A DNA stretch of 64,000 nt from Hyphomonas sediminis. Lineage in GTDB: Bacteria > Pseudomonadota > Alphaproteobacteria > Caulobacterales > Hyphomonadaceae. The stretch lies in contig NZ_JAIEZP010000001.1 of NCBI RefSeq assembly GCF_019679475.1, forward strand, positions 1,426,001 to 1,490,000, given 5' to 3'. Below the pieces are notes generated by a model. It searched no databases. It was not told the DNA's origin and saw only the letters and a program-made list of their open reading frames with translations. This document shows, one piece after another, positions 56,755-64,000 of this stretch. A program made the position numbers and the translations under genes. Position 1 is the first letter of the stretch. Each line of letters starts with the position of its first letter.

Positions 56755-56940
56755 ATGTCCAAGAAGACTGTTACCCTCCGTCAGATCGGCAGCCCGATCG
56801 CTCGTAAGCCTGATCAGCGCCAGACCCTCGTGGGTCTTGGCCTGAACAAGATCGGCCGTACGCGCGAGCTGGAAGATACTCCGGCCGTGCGCGGCATGAT
56901 CCGCAAGGTATCCCATCTCGTGGAAGTGGTCGGCGAGTAA
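56755..56940 (+). CDS. rpmD: 50S ribosomal protein L30
   Basis: This 61-residue L30 protein reads [57 protein letters not shown], the complete short bacterial form. AGGAG lies 7 bases before the ATG. It sits in the standard rpsE-rpmD-rplO order. Confidence 0.97.
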   Translation: MSKKTVTLRQIGSPIARKPDQRQTLVGLGLNKIGRTRELEDTPAVRGMIRKVSHLVEVVGE

Positions 56941-56988
56941 GCCATTCGCCGCTGGCCGTTTCCTACGCATTTTTGAAAGTTACCCGCC

Positions 56989-57468
56989 ATGAAACTCAAT
57001 GAACTTTCCCCCGCCGATGGCTCGAATAAGAAGCGCATGCGCGTTGGCCGCGGCGTTGGTTCGGGCAAGGGCAAGACGGCCGGTCGCGGCGTGAAGGGCC
57101 AGAAGGCGCGTTCGGGCGTTGCCGTGAACGGCTTCGAGGGCGGCCAGATGCCGATCTACATGCGTCTTCCGAAGCGCGGCTTCAAAGCCCCCGGCGCGAA
57201 GACCTATGCCTGGGTCAACCTTGGCCGCATCGGCAAGGCGATCGAAGCTGGCCAGCTCGACGCATCCAACGTCACTGAAGAGTCCCTGGTCGCTTCCGGC
57301 GTTGTTCGCAACGCACGCGACGGCATCCGCCTGCTGGCAAAAGGCGACGCACCTAAGAAGCTGAAAATCACGGTCACCGGTGCCTCGAAAGGCGCCATCG
57401 AGGCCGTCGAGAAAGCTGGCGGCTCGGTCACCGTAACCGGCCCTGCGAAAGACGCAGCTGAGGAATAA
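56989..57468 (+). CDS. rplO: 50S ribosomal protein L15
   Basis: This 159-residue L15 protein starts [65 protein letters not shown]. This Gly/Lys-rich extension penetrates 23S rRNA. The C-terminal domain includes [33 protein letters not shown]. The Shine-Dalgarno is weak (GAAAG), and translation probably depends on the upstream genes. Confidence 0.97.
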   Translation: MKLNELSPADGSNKKRMRVGRGVGSGKGKTAGRGVKGQKARSGVAVNGFEGGQMPIYMRLPKRGFKAPGAKTYAWVNLGRIGKAIEAGQLDASNVTEESLVASGVVRNARDGIRLLAKGDAPKKLKITVTGASKGAIEAVEKAGGSVTVTGPAKDAAEE

Positions 57469-57557
57469 TAGGGGGTTCTTGCTCAACCCCTCTTCACAAA
57501 TCCTGTGTCGCCGCCGATCTTGGCGGCGAACGCTTTTCAGGGAGGCTCGTGCGGCCG

Positions 57558-58913
57558 ATGGCGAATGCTGCGGAACAAATGGCTCGCAATCTCAATTTTG
57601 CGACCTTTGCGAAAGCAAAAGACCTCCAGGCGCGGATCCTTTTCACGCTCGGTATTCTGGTTCTTTACCGTCTGGGGACTTTCATCCCGCTGCCCGGCCT
57701 CGATCCGGAACAGTACGCACAGTTCTTCCAGAGCCAGTCGAGCGGTATTCTCGGTTCCATGAACCTGTTTGCCGGCGGCGCGGTCGAGCGGATGGGCATC
57801 TTCGCTCTGAACGTGATGCCCTACATTACAGCGTCGATCATCATTCAGATGATGACGTCTGTTTCGCCTTCGCTTGAGAAGCTCAAGAAAGAAGGGGAGG
57901 CGGGCCGCAAGCAGATCAACCAGTATACCCGTTATCTGACCCTCGGCTTCGCGCTGATCCAGGCGTTCGGCATTTCCGCTGGCCTGGTCGCTGTGCGCCT
58001 TGAGGGCATCGCGTCCTGGTTCTTCATCCTGACCGGCGTTGTGACGCTGACGGGCGGCACGATGCTGCTGATGTGGATGGGTGAGCAGATCACTGCCCGC
58101 GGTATTGGCAACGGTATTTCGCTGATCATCTTCGCGGGTATCGTAGCCGAGCTGCCGCGCGCGATCTTCAACCTGGTTGCCCAGGCACGTACCACCTCCG
58201 TGGACATCGGCTTCGTTCTGGCGATTGCCGTCATGGTGATCGCGCTCGTTGTCTTCATCGTCTTCATCGAGCGCTCGCAGCGGCGCCTGATTATCCATTA
58301 TCCCAAGCGCCAGCAGTCTCAGGGCTTCGCTCAGGGCCAGCGCAGCTTCCTGCCGCTGAAGATCAACACGGCTGGCGTTATCCCGCCGATCTTCGCAACG
58401 GCGCTGCTGATGCTGCCGATGACGGCTGTGGGCTTCCTGGGTGGCAATGCGGCAGATGCCGAATCAAGCGGGCTCACCGGCATTCTCGGCTGGCTGGCCA
58501 CGCATTTCGCGCCCGGCTCATGGACCTACATCATCACTTACGCCGCGCTCGTGATCTTCTTCGCGTTCTTCTACACGTCGATCATGTTCAATCCGCAGGA
58601 AACGGCGGACAATCTGCGCAAGTATGGTGGTTTCATTCCGGGCATCCGTCCCGGCTCCAATACGGCGGCCTATATCGACTATGTTCTGTCGCGCCTGACG
58701 GTCATTGGCTCGCTCTACCTCGTCTTCATTTGTATCCTGCCGGAGCTCCTGCGGCGATATTTCCCTGCGATTCCATTTTACATCGGGGGTACGTCTCTGC
58801 TCATTGTTGTTTCGGTGACGATGGATACTGTCACCCAGATCCAGTCGCACCTGATCGCCCACCAGTATGAGGGCATGATCAAGAAGTCGAAACTTGGGGG
58901 CAAGAGGAAGTGA
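57558..58913 (+). CDS. secY: Protein translocase subunit SecY
   Basis: This 451-residue channel protein of the Sec translocon has ten transmembrane segments. Landmarks are RILFTLGILVLYRLGTFIPLPGLDP (TM1), NLFAGGAVERMGIFALNVMPYITASIIIQMM (plug and TM2), the GIGNGISLIIFAGIVAELP loop and the C-terminal FYIGGTSLLIVVSVTMDTVTQIQSHLIAHQYEG. The ATG at 57558 is chosen with GGAGG 12 bases upstream; GTG at 57549 is the alternative. SecE is not encoded nearby. adk overlaps its stop. Confidence 0.96.
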   Translation: MANAAEQMARNLNFATFAKAKDLQARILFTLGILVLYRLGTFIPLPGLDPEQYAQFFQSQSSGILGSMNLFAGGAVERMGIFALNVMPYITASIIIQMMTSVSPSLEKLKKEGEAGRKQINQYTRYLTLGFALIQAFGISAGLVAVRLEGIASWFFILTGVVTLTGGTMLLMWMGEQITARGIGNGISLIIFAGIVAELPRAIFNLVAQARTTSVDIGFVLAIAVMVIALVVFIVFIERSQRRLIIHYPKRQQSQGFAQGQRSFLPLKINTAGVIPPIFATALLMLPMTAVGFLGGNAADAESSGLTGILGWLATHFAPGSWTYIITYAALVIFFAFFYTSIMFNPQETADNLRKYGGFIPGIRPGSNTAAYIDYVLSRLTVIGSLYLVFICILPELLRRYFPAIPFYIGGTSLLIVVSVTMDTVTQIQSHLIAHQYEGMIKKSKLGGKRK

Positions 58914-59479
58914 ATTTGATTTTGTTTGGTCCGCCGGCGGCGGGCAAAGGCACCCAGGCAAAGCGTCTCGTAGAGCAGCGCGGCTTTGTGCAGCTTTCAA
59001 CGGGTGATATGCTCCGGGCGGCCCGGGCCTCCGGGTCCGATCTGGGCCAACGTGTTGCAAAGATCATGGATGAAGGCGGTCTTGTCTCCGATGAGATCGT
59101 GATTGCCCTGATTGATGAACAGCTCACGGCGCACGCCGGTGCGCCAGGCTTTATTTTTGACGGTTTCCCGCGCACCATCGGCCAGGCCGAAGCGCTGGAC
59201 CGCCTTCTGGAATCGCGTGGTTCAAAGGTCGAACTGGTCATTCGTATGATCGTTGACGACTCAAAACTGCTCGAACGTGTCACCAAGCGCTTTGAAGAGC
59301 AGGGAAGGGCGGACGACAATCCGGCAACCTTCTCGCGCCGTCTGGAGCGTTATTATGAGGATACGGCGCCGCTGGTCCCGCTTTATGCGGAACGCGGCGT
59401 GCTGGTCGAAATCGATGGAATGGGCACGATTGACTCTGTGTCCGCAGAAATCGATGCGGCCCTGAAACAATCCGCGTGA
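58910..59479 (+). CDS. adk: Adenylate kinase
   Basis: This 189-residue enzyme interconverts ATP, AMP and ADP. The P-loop GPPAAGKGT is at 7-15, QLSTGDMLRAA forms the AMP site, FDGFPRTIGQAEALD the AMP-recognition helix and RADDNPATFSRRLERYYEDTAPLVPLY the LID/C-terminal part. The LID is the short type without a zinc-binding Cys set. The start is GTG overlapping the secY stop (GTGA). Linkage of adk to secY is common in bacteria. Confidence 0.96.
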   Translation: MNLILFGPPAAGKGTQAKRLVEQRGFVQLSTGDMLRAARASGSDLGQRVAKIMDEGGLVSDEIVIALIDEQLTAHAGAPGFIFDGFPRTIGQAEALDRLLESRGSKVELVIRMIVDDSKLLERVTKRFEEQGRADDNPATFSRRLERYYEDTAPLVPLYAERGVLVEIDGMGTIDSVSAEIDAALKQSA

Positions 59480-59496
59480 ACGGCGCAGTTCTGCTG

Positions 59497-59524
59497 TTGA
59501 CGGGGAAAAAACCGAGGTTATAAG
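59497..59524 (+). promoter_or_regulatory. Probable promoter of rpsM-rpsK-rpoA-rplQ
   Basis: TTGACG, a 16-base spacer and TATAAG stand 105 bases before rpsM, in the only sizeable gap (150 bases) of the S10-to-alpha cluster. This is the strongest sigma-70 match in the window. The rest of the gap holds no gene. Confidence 0.65.
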
Positions 59525-59629
59525 CCTCGAAACTTAGCTTCAGGCTTAACCGCCGGTGCGCGCGACGGGCGTGATAGTCCCGCTTGGCGCGCATTTCATG
59601 TTTGGACACCCGCTTGAGGAGAAACGGCT

Positions 59630-59998
59630 TTGGCCCGTATTGCAGGCGTAAACATTCCGACCAACAAGCGCGTGGAAATCGCGCTGCGTTACATTCACGG
59701 GATCGGCCCGGCCTTCTCCAAGGAAATTTGCGAGAAGGTTGGTGTTGAACCGGCGCGTCGCGTGAACCAGCTCACGGACGCTGAGGTTATCAAGATTCGC
59801 GAAACCATCGATGCCGGCTACCTCGTCGAGGGTGACCTGCGCCGTGAAGTCTCGATGAACATCAAGCGTCTGATGGACCTTGGCTGCTATCGTGGCCTGC
59901 GTCACCGCAAGAAACTCCCGGTGCGCGGTCAGCGTACCCACACCAACGCGCGTACCCGCAAGGGCCCCGCGAAGCCGATCGCCGGCAAGAAGAAATAA
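59630..59998 (+). CDS. rpsM: 30S ribosomal protein S13
   Basis: This 122-residue head protein contacts P-site tRNA. It reads [52 protein letters not shown], then [44 protein letters not shown]. The start codon is TTG, with GAGGAG 8 bases upstream; the family N-terminus (MARIAG) leaves no other choice. This is unusual for a highly expressed ribosomal gene. Confidence 0.97.
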   Translation: MARIAGVNIPTNKRVEIALRYIHGIGPAFSKEICEKVGVEPARRVNQLTDAEVIKIRETIDAGYLVEGDLRREVSMNIKRLMDLGCYRGLRHRKKLPVRGQRTHTNARTRKGPAKPIAGKKK

Positions 59999-60013
59999 TA
60001 GGACTGACGCCCC

Positions 60014-60403
60014 ATGGCCCGCGAAGCTACTCGTATCCGCCGCCGGGAACGCAAGAACATTACCTCTGGTATTGTTCACGTGAACTCGAGCTTCAACAAC
60101 ACGATGGTCACCATCACCGACGCACAGGGCAACACCATCTCTTGGTCGTCCTCGGGCGTGATGAACTTCAAAGGCTCGCGTAAGTCGACGCCTTATGCTG
60201 CTCAGATGGCTGCTGAAGACGCTGCTAAAAAAGCGAAAGAGCATGGCCTTCAGACTGTTGAAGTCCGCGTGCGCGGTCCGGGTTCGGGCCGTGAGAGTGC
60301 GCTGCGCGCGCTCCAGGCTGCTGGTCTGACCGTGACGGCAATCAACGACACGACGCCGATCCCGCACAACGGGTGCCGTCCGCCGAAACGTCGCCGCGTC
60401 TGA
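60014..60403 (+). CDS. rpsK: 30S ribosomal protein S11
   Basis: This 129-residue platform protein contains [67 protein letters not shown]. The near-invariant C-terminus is [33 protein letters not shown]. An AGGA lies 10 bases before the ATG. rpsD, which follows in E. coli, is absent, as is normal in this class. Confidence 0.98.
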   Translation: MAREATRIRRRERKNITSGIVHVNSSFNNTMVTITDAQGNTISWSSSGVMNFKGSRKSTPYAAQMAAEDAAKKAKEHGLQTVEVRVRGPGSGRESALRALQAAGLTVTAINDTTPIPHNGCRPPKRRRV

Positions 60404-60458
60404 CGAATACTCTCCGGCAGCGCCTCTGGCGCTGCTGTCCTTTTTCGAGGAACCCTGA

Positions 60459-61487
60459 ATGACCACTGTGAATGACCGCAACTGGAAAGTGCTGATCCGT
60501 CCGAACCGTCCTGTCGTGCAGGCCGGATACGACGCGAAGCGCAAAGCAAAGCTCGTGGTCGAGCCGCTTGAGCGTGGCTACGGCACGACGCTCGGCAACG
60601 CTCTGCGCCGCGTGCTTCTGTCTTCGCTGCAAGGCGCTGCCATCATCGGCGTCCAGATTGACGGCGTCGTCCATGAATTCTCCGCCATCCCCGGCGTGCG
60701 TGAAGATGTCACGACGATCGTTCTGAACCTCAAGCAGGTTGCGATCTTCATGGAATCCGACACGCCCAAGCGCATGGTTCTCCGTGCGAAGGGCCCCGGC
60801 GAAGTCAAAGCTGGCCAGATCGAAACGCCCGGCGATGTGAAGATCCTGAACCCGGACCTCGTGCTCTGCACGCTGGACGGCGGTTCGGAAGTCCGCATGG
60901 AATTCACTGTGGCGACCGGCAAAGGCTATGTCGCTGCTGAAGGCCACCGTCCGGAAGACGCTCCGATCGGCTACATCCCGATCGACGCGATCTACTCGCC
61001 GGTTCGCCGCGTTGGCTATCAGGTCGAAGACACCCGTGAAGGCACCGTCCTCGATTACGACAAACTGACCCTCGACGTTGAAACCGATGGTTCGCTGTCG
61101 CCGGAAGATGCTGTGGCCTATGCCGCGCGCATCCTTCAGGACCAGCTCCAGCTGTTCATCAACTTCGAAGAACCCACCCTCGAGACTGGCGGCTCTGCCG
61201 ACGAAACGGATCTGGGCTTCAACCCGGTCCTGCTCAAGAAGGTGGACGAGCTCGAGCTGTCTGTCCGCTCGGCAAACTGCCTCAAGAACGACAACATCGT
61301 TTACATTGGCGACCTTATCCAGAAGTCCGAGGCGGAAATGCTCCGCACGCCGAACTTCGGCCGTAAGTCTCTCAACGAGATCAAGGAAGTCCTCGCCGGC
61401 ATGGGCCTGCATCTCGGCATGGAAGTGCCGGACTGGCCGCCGGAGGACATCGAAGGCCTCGCCAAGAAATACGACGATCACATCTAG
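60459..61487 (+). CDS. rpoA: DNA-directed RNA polymerase subunit alpha
   Basis: This 342-residue subunit has the N-terminal dimerisation domain ([53 protein letters not shown]), a linker, and the C-terminal domain that contacts UP elements and activators ([57 protein letters not shown]). GAGG lies 8 bases before the ATG. It is full length. Confidence 0.98.
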   Translation: MTTVNDRNWKVLIRPNRPVVQAGYDAKRKAKLVVEPLERGYGTTLGNALRRVLLSSLQGAAIIGVQIDGVVHEFSAIPGVREDVTTIVLNLKQVAIFMESDTPKRMVLRAKGPGEVKAGQIETPGDVKILNPDLVLCTLDGGSEVRMEFTVATGKGYVAAEGHRPEDAPIGYIPIDAIYSPVRRVGYQVEDTREGTVLDYDKLTLDVETDGSLSPEDAVAYAARILQDQLQLFINFEEPTLETGGSADETDLGFNPVLLKKVDELELSVRSANCLKNDNIVYIGDLIQKSEAEMLRTPNFGRKSLNEIKEVLAGMGLHLGMEVPDWPPEDIEGLAKKYDDHI

Positions 61488-61531
61488 CCCAGGAATGACC
61501 GGGGCCTGACCACCTCGGAAGGAACAACGCC

Positions 61532-61954
61532 ATGCGCCACCAGATTGCACACCGCAAGCTCAACAAATCGACCTCGCACCGCAAGGCGATGTTCGCCAAC
61601 ATGGCCGCCAGCCTGATCGAGCACGAGCAGATCGTGACCACGCTGCCGAAGGCCAAGGAAATGGCCCCGCTGATGGACAAGCTCGTTACGCTTGCCAAAA
61701 AGGGCGACCTTGCTGCCCGCCGTCAGGCTCTCTCGACCGTTCGCAACGAAACGGCTGTCCGTAAACTCTTCGAAGTTTTCGGCGACCGCTACAAAGACCG
61801 TAACGGCGGCTACACGCGCGTTCTGAAGGCTGGCTTCCGCCACGGCGACAACGCGCCGATCGCCGTTCTCGAACTCGTCGACCGTGACGAATCGGCCAAA
61901 GGCGCTGCTGACAAGGCACGTCACGAAGCTGAGCTGGAAGCTGCTGGCGAATAA
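61532..61954 (+). CDS. rplQ: 50S ribosomal protein L17
   Basis: This 140-residue L17 protein starts [68 protein letters not shown]. It has [28 protein letters not shown] at the C-terminal side. GAAGGAA lies 7 bases before the ATG. It closes the ribosomal cluster with a strong terminator. Confidence 0.98.
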   Translation: MRHQIAHRKLNKSTSHRKAMFANMAASLIEHEQIVTTLPKAKEMAPLMDKLVTLAKKGDLAARRQALSTVRNETAVRKLFEVFGDRYKDRNGGYTRVLKAGFRHGDNAPIAVLELVDRDESAKGAADKARHEAELEAAGE

Positions 61955-61985
61955 TCGCCCGCCAGATATCCTCCTAGGAATTCAG

Positions 61986-62016
61986 AACGCCCCGGTCTTC
62001 GCGCCGGGGCGTTTTG
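61986..62016 (+). terminator. Intrinsic terminator after rplQ
   Basis: A perfect 10-bp stem (61986-61995 with 62004-62013) is followed by T residues (TTTTGTTTT overall). It ends the long ribosomal transcript. Confidence 0.92.
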
Positions 62017-62121
62017 TTTTGCGAATGATCCCGCTGTCTGGAGGCGCGGCCCGCAAAAACTGTCACCCAACCGCGATAGGCGCAGTCTGATCCACTGCTG
62101 GCCAATCCCGGAGACAGCCTC

Positions 62122-63465
62122 ATGAACTACCGTCACTTCCTGCCGGCAACAGCCATTCTGGCTGCGCTGAGCCTCCTCAGCGCCTGCGCCTCGGCGCCTG
62201 TCGAAACTGTTGCGCCCGTTTCCGCGCAGGAGGTCGATACGACCTTCACCATTGCCGTCATTCCGGACACGCAGAACTACACCGACTACACCCACCAGAC
62301 CGCCGAAGGCTTTCCTTTCGACGCCAGTGACCTGTTCCTCGAGCATATGGGCTGGATCGCGGAGAATCTCGAAAGCCAGGGCGGCGATATCGCTTTCGTT
62401 ACCCATGTGGGTGATGTCTGGCAGCATGGCACGCTTCCGATCGATCCCGATCACGTCGCCCGCGGCCTGTCGGCGGTGCCCAACCCCATCTTCGACGCGC
62501 ATCTCTCGCCCAGCGACAAGGTGAAGAGCGTCGAGATGCCCAAGGCGCGGGAAGGGTTCGGGCTGATCGCCGGCAAGACGCCATTCTCCGTCGTGCCCGG
62601 CAACCATGATTACGACGCCACCTGGACCGATTCGAAATTCCCGCCGCGCGCCCTGACGCCAGCTGAGGTTGATCCGGCCGATCTCTCCTCGCTCGGCATG
62701 CTGCATGCGGGCGGGCTCGACAATTTCCGCTCGGTGTTCAATCCGGAATCGGCCTTCTTCAAGGATCAGCCCTGGTATGTTGCCTCCCATGATGGCGGGA
62801 CCGACAGCGCGCAGGTGTTCGAGGCGGGCGGCTATCGCTTCCTGCATATTGGCCTTCAGTTCGATCCGCCCAGCGAGTCGCTCATCTGGGCCTCCTCGGT
62901 CATCGATCAGTTTGAGGGCCTGCCCACGATCGTCACCACACACGATTTCCAGAACCGGAAAGGGGAGCGCCTGCCGAGCCCCGTGGTCGACAGCTATGCC
63001 GCCGATCCGGACAAGCACAACACCCCCCAGATGGTCTGGGACAAGTTCATCAGCCAGCACGACCAGATCTTCCTCGTCCTGTCGGGCCACCAGCACGGCC
63101 AATCCATGCGCGTCGACCGGAATGCCGCCGGCCATCAGGTCTGGCAGATCCTTGCTGACTTCCAGGATCGCGGCCAGACGGCCAAGGATGCCGGCCTCGT
63201 TTCTGCCTGGCCTGTCGGCATCGGCGATGGCTGGTTGCGCCTGATGACGTTCGACCTGGGCGCCGAAGTCCCCAGCGTGAAGGTCTCGACCTACTCGACT
63301 CACTACAGGAAATTCAGCCGCGACCTGCCCGAATACGCCGCCTGGTATCGCGGCCACGAGCAGCCGGAAATGACCGACGCCGAATTCCACGACGCGGATG
63401 ACTACACCATCCAGCTGGATGATTTCCGTATACGGTTTGAAGAAGCCGCACGCATTTCGAACTGA
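62122..63465 (+). CDS. Calcineurin-like metallophosphoesterase, predicted lipoprotein
   Basis: This 447-residue protein has a lipoprotein signal (ILAALSLLSAC, Cys at about 22). Metallophosphoesterase motifs follow in order: FTIAVIPDTQNYTDY (first metal site, DTQ instead of the more common DxH), HVGDVWQHG, PGNHDYD, THDFQN and SGHQHGQ. The GNHD and GHxH motifs are complete, so activity is likely. Enzymes of this subgroup act outside the cytoplasm, with substrates that vary from nucleotides to phosphoproteins; none can be assigned. GGAG lies 8 bases before the ATG. It stands alone with its own terminator. Confidence 0.88.
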   Translation: MNYRHFLPATAILAALSLLSACASAPVETVAPVSAQEVDTTFTIAVIPDTQNYTDYTHQTAEGFPFDASDLFLEHMGWIAENLESQGGDIAFVTHVGDVWQHGTLPIDPDHVARGLSAVPNPIFDAHLSPSDKVKSVEMPKAREGFGLIAGKTPFSVVPGNHDYDATWTDSKFPPRALTPAEVDPADLSSLGMLHAGGLDNFRSVFNPESAFFKDQPWYVASHDGGTDSAQVFEAGGYRFLHIGLQFDPPSESLIWASSVIDQFEGLPTIVTTHDFQNRKGERLPSPVVDSYAADPDKHNTPQMVWDKFISQHDQIFLVLSGHQHGQSMRVDRNAAGHQVWQILADFQDRGQTAKDAGLVSAWPVGIGDGWLRLMTFDLGAEVPSVKVSTYSTHYRKFSRDLPEYAAWYRGHEQPEMTDAEFHDADDYTIQLDDFRIRFEEAARISN

Positions 63466-63499
63466 CCGGATCAAAATATTTTCTGATGAATATCAACAG

Positions 63500-63527
63500 G
63501 CTCCGGACAATTCTGTCCGGAGCTTTT
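63500..63527 (+). terminator. Intrinsic terminator after the phosphoesterase gene
   Basis: A perfect 10-bp stem (63500-63509 with 63514-63523) with an ATTC loop is followed by TTTT. It separates the phosphoesterase from the rtcB leader. Confidence 0.88.
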
Positions 63528-63537
63528 CATTTTCTGC

Positions 63538-63566
63538 TTGACGGTTTCATCCGGCTCAATCATACG
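63538..63566 (+). promoter_or_regulatory. Probable promoter of the rtcB leader
   Basis: TTGACG, a 17-base spacer and CATACG lie 11 bases after a terminator. This has the same -10 and spacing as the rplK promoter candidate. The transcript would start near 63573. Confidence 0.65.
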
Positions 63567-63595
63567 GCGCCTCCATTCAGCAACGGAGAGACCCG

Positions 63596-63682
63596 ATGTG
63601 TTATCGGTTCCCATTTCAGCCAAGAGAAGTCGCGGCCCCGGCAAGGGGTGCAGCGGGATTCTGCATGGAGGTTGCTGGATAG
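63596..63682 (+). CDS. Putative 28-residue leader peptide upstream of rtcB
   Basis: An upstream ORF begins MCYRFPFQPREVAAPARGAA and ends GFCMEVAG. GGAG lies exactly 7 bases before its ATG, one of the best-placed sites in the window, and the ATG is about 23 bases after the predicted transcription start. The stop TAG forms the first bases of a hairpin (63682-63701). The peptide is basic with two Cys and two Phe in short reach. It resembles no leader peptide that I can name. Attenuation, an independent small protein, or an accidental ORF inside a small RNA are all possible. Confidence 0.45.
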   Translation: MCYRFPFQPREVAAPARGAAGFCMEVAG

Positions 63683-63716
63683 GAACTGCACTGTCAGTTC
63701 CGGACCCTGACGGGTC
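63682..63716 (+). other. Tandem hairpins after the leader ORF
   Basis: GGAACTG/CAGTTCC (63682-63688 with 63695-63701, 6-base loop) is followed directly by GACCC/GGGTC (63703-63707 with 63712-63716, TGAC loop). Both stems are perfect and precede the terminator at 63725. Confidence 0.55.
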
Positions 63717-63724
63717 TTATGCCG

Positions 63725-63756
63725 CCCTCCGCGCGTTTCGCCCGGAGGGTTTTTTC
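63725..63756 (+). terminator. Terminator or attenuator in the rtcB leader
   Basis: A 7-bp stem (CCCTCCG at 63725-63731 with CGGAGGG at 63743-63749) has an 11-base loop and is followed by seven T. It stands about 70 bases before the rtcB start. Its left arm could instead pair with GGAGG at about 63667-63671 inside the upstream ORF. Confidence 0.7.
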
Positions 63757-63827
63757 TTGTCTGAAATCCAAAGGGGCCGTGCGGAGGGCTTGATCAGGAG
63801 GAGCTTCAGGAGTGAAGCTGAAAGACA

Positions 63828-64000
63828 ATGAGCGAGTTTGAAGTATTCGAATCCTTCGCCGGTGGCCGCATCAAGGCCTGGGTGAAAGGCGTTGAGGTGG
63901 AAGAGGGCGCGCGCGAGCAGCTGGAAAATGTTGCCGGCCTGCCGTTCATCCACTCGCATCTTGCCGTGATGCCGGATGTCCATTTCGGGCGCGGCGCCAC
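63828..64000 (+). CDS. rtcB: RNA-splicing ligase RtcB, N-terminal fragment (3' end outside window)
   Basis: The 57 visible residues read MSEFEVFESFAGGRIKAWVK, then GVEVEEGAREQLENVAGLPFIHSHLAVMPDVHFGRGA. The WxKGVxVEExAxxQLxNxAxxPFI and HxAVMPDVHxGxGA pattern is the N-terminus of RtcB, which joins RNA 3'-phosphate or 2',3'-cyclic phosphate ends to 5'-OH ends using GTP and Mn2+. The aspartate in MPDVH is one of the metal ligands. An AGGAG lies about 15 bases upstream, rather far; GAAAGA is closer. The gene is truncated by the window end, so no stop is seen. Its long structured leader suggests post-initiation control. Confidence 0.85.
   Translation, partial: MSEFEVFESFAGGRIKAWVKGVEVEEGAREQLENVAGLPFIHSHLAVMPDVHFGRGA

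Noticed and set aside
63570-63760. The rtcB leader as 6S RNA, SRP RNA, tRNA or a known riboswitch (glycine, TPP, cobalamin, SAM-II)
   Set aside because: None of the conserved sequence boxes of these RNAs could be found by reading the sequence.
63538-63831. A 97-codon open frame through the rtcB leader
   Set aside because: It starts inside the promoter, reads through the hairpins and terminator, and has low-complexity Arg/Gly content. The 28-codon frame has the better ribosome-binding site.

Overview
The window is GC-rich chromosomal DNA from an alphaproteobacterium. The closest fit I can suggest is the Hyphomonadaceae/Caulobacterales branch (Hyphomonas-like). This rests on the dnaG-rpoD pair, the style of the ribosomal proteins, the RpoC N-terminus, a very large TonB-dependent receptor, and several secreted proteins of alphaproteobacterial type. 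The genus is inference; no search was run. No tRNA, rRNA, IS element, prophage or CRISPR array was seen.

Layout. (1) 1-2900: the 3' part of dnaG, then rpoD and its terminator. (2) 2900-4150: an AT-richer patch with an unrecognised Cys-pair protein and a ParD/ParE-type toxin-antitoxin pair. (3) 4230-31670: accessory metabolism and envelope genes. These are an M3-family lipoprotein peptidase, a small outer-membrane beta-barrel, a GT2/GtrA polyprenyl-glycan pair, DUF72, a TonB_C-like secreted protein, YjbQ, O-acetylhomoserine sulfhydrylase, a YpfJ-type metallopeptidase, small enzymes, OppB/OppC, an ATP-grasp-like protein with an MBL hydrolase, OppA, a TonB-dependent receptor, two RNA methyltransferases, a BON/OmpA-like membrane protein paired with a coiled-coil/HhH membrane protein, and an M48 lipoprotein protease. 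(4) 31670-62020: about 30 kb of translation and transcription genes, all on the + strand: rplKA, rplJL-rpoBC, rpsL-rpsG-fusA-tuf, the S10-spc cluster through secY-adk, then rpsM-rpsK-rpoA-rplQ. (5) 62100-64000: a calcineurin-like lipoprotein phosphoesterase, then a 360-base leader and the start of rtcB (cut by the window end).

The large cluster appears to be divided by strong hairpin terminators (after rplA, rpoC, tuf and rplQ). It is served by several similar promoter-like sites of the form TTGAC(C/G)-N16/17-(C/T)AYACG or TATAAG, in front of rplK, rpsL, rpsM and the rtcB leader, with a weaker one before rpsJ. secE-nusG are not upstream of rplK, and rpsD is absent from the alpha operon.

The most interesting unexplained region is the rtcB leader (63538-63827). 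It has a near-ideal promoter, a well-placed Shine-Dalgarno, a 28-codon upstream ORF, several hairpins and an intrinsic terminator before rtcB. It looks like an attenuation device or a discrete small RNA/peptide. Other points are a 35-residue single-TM micro-protein just after rpoC, an enlarged ribosomal protein L6, a perfect 22-bp palindrome upstream of the outer-membrane protein gene, and unexplained hairpins in the leader of the TonB receptor and between rpsG and fusA.
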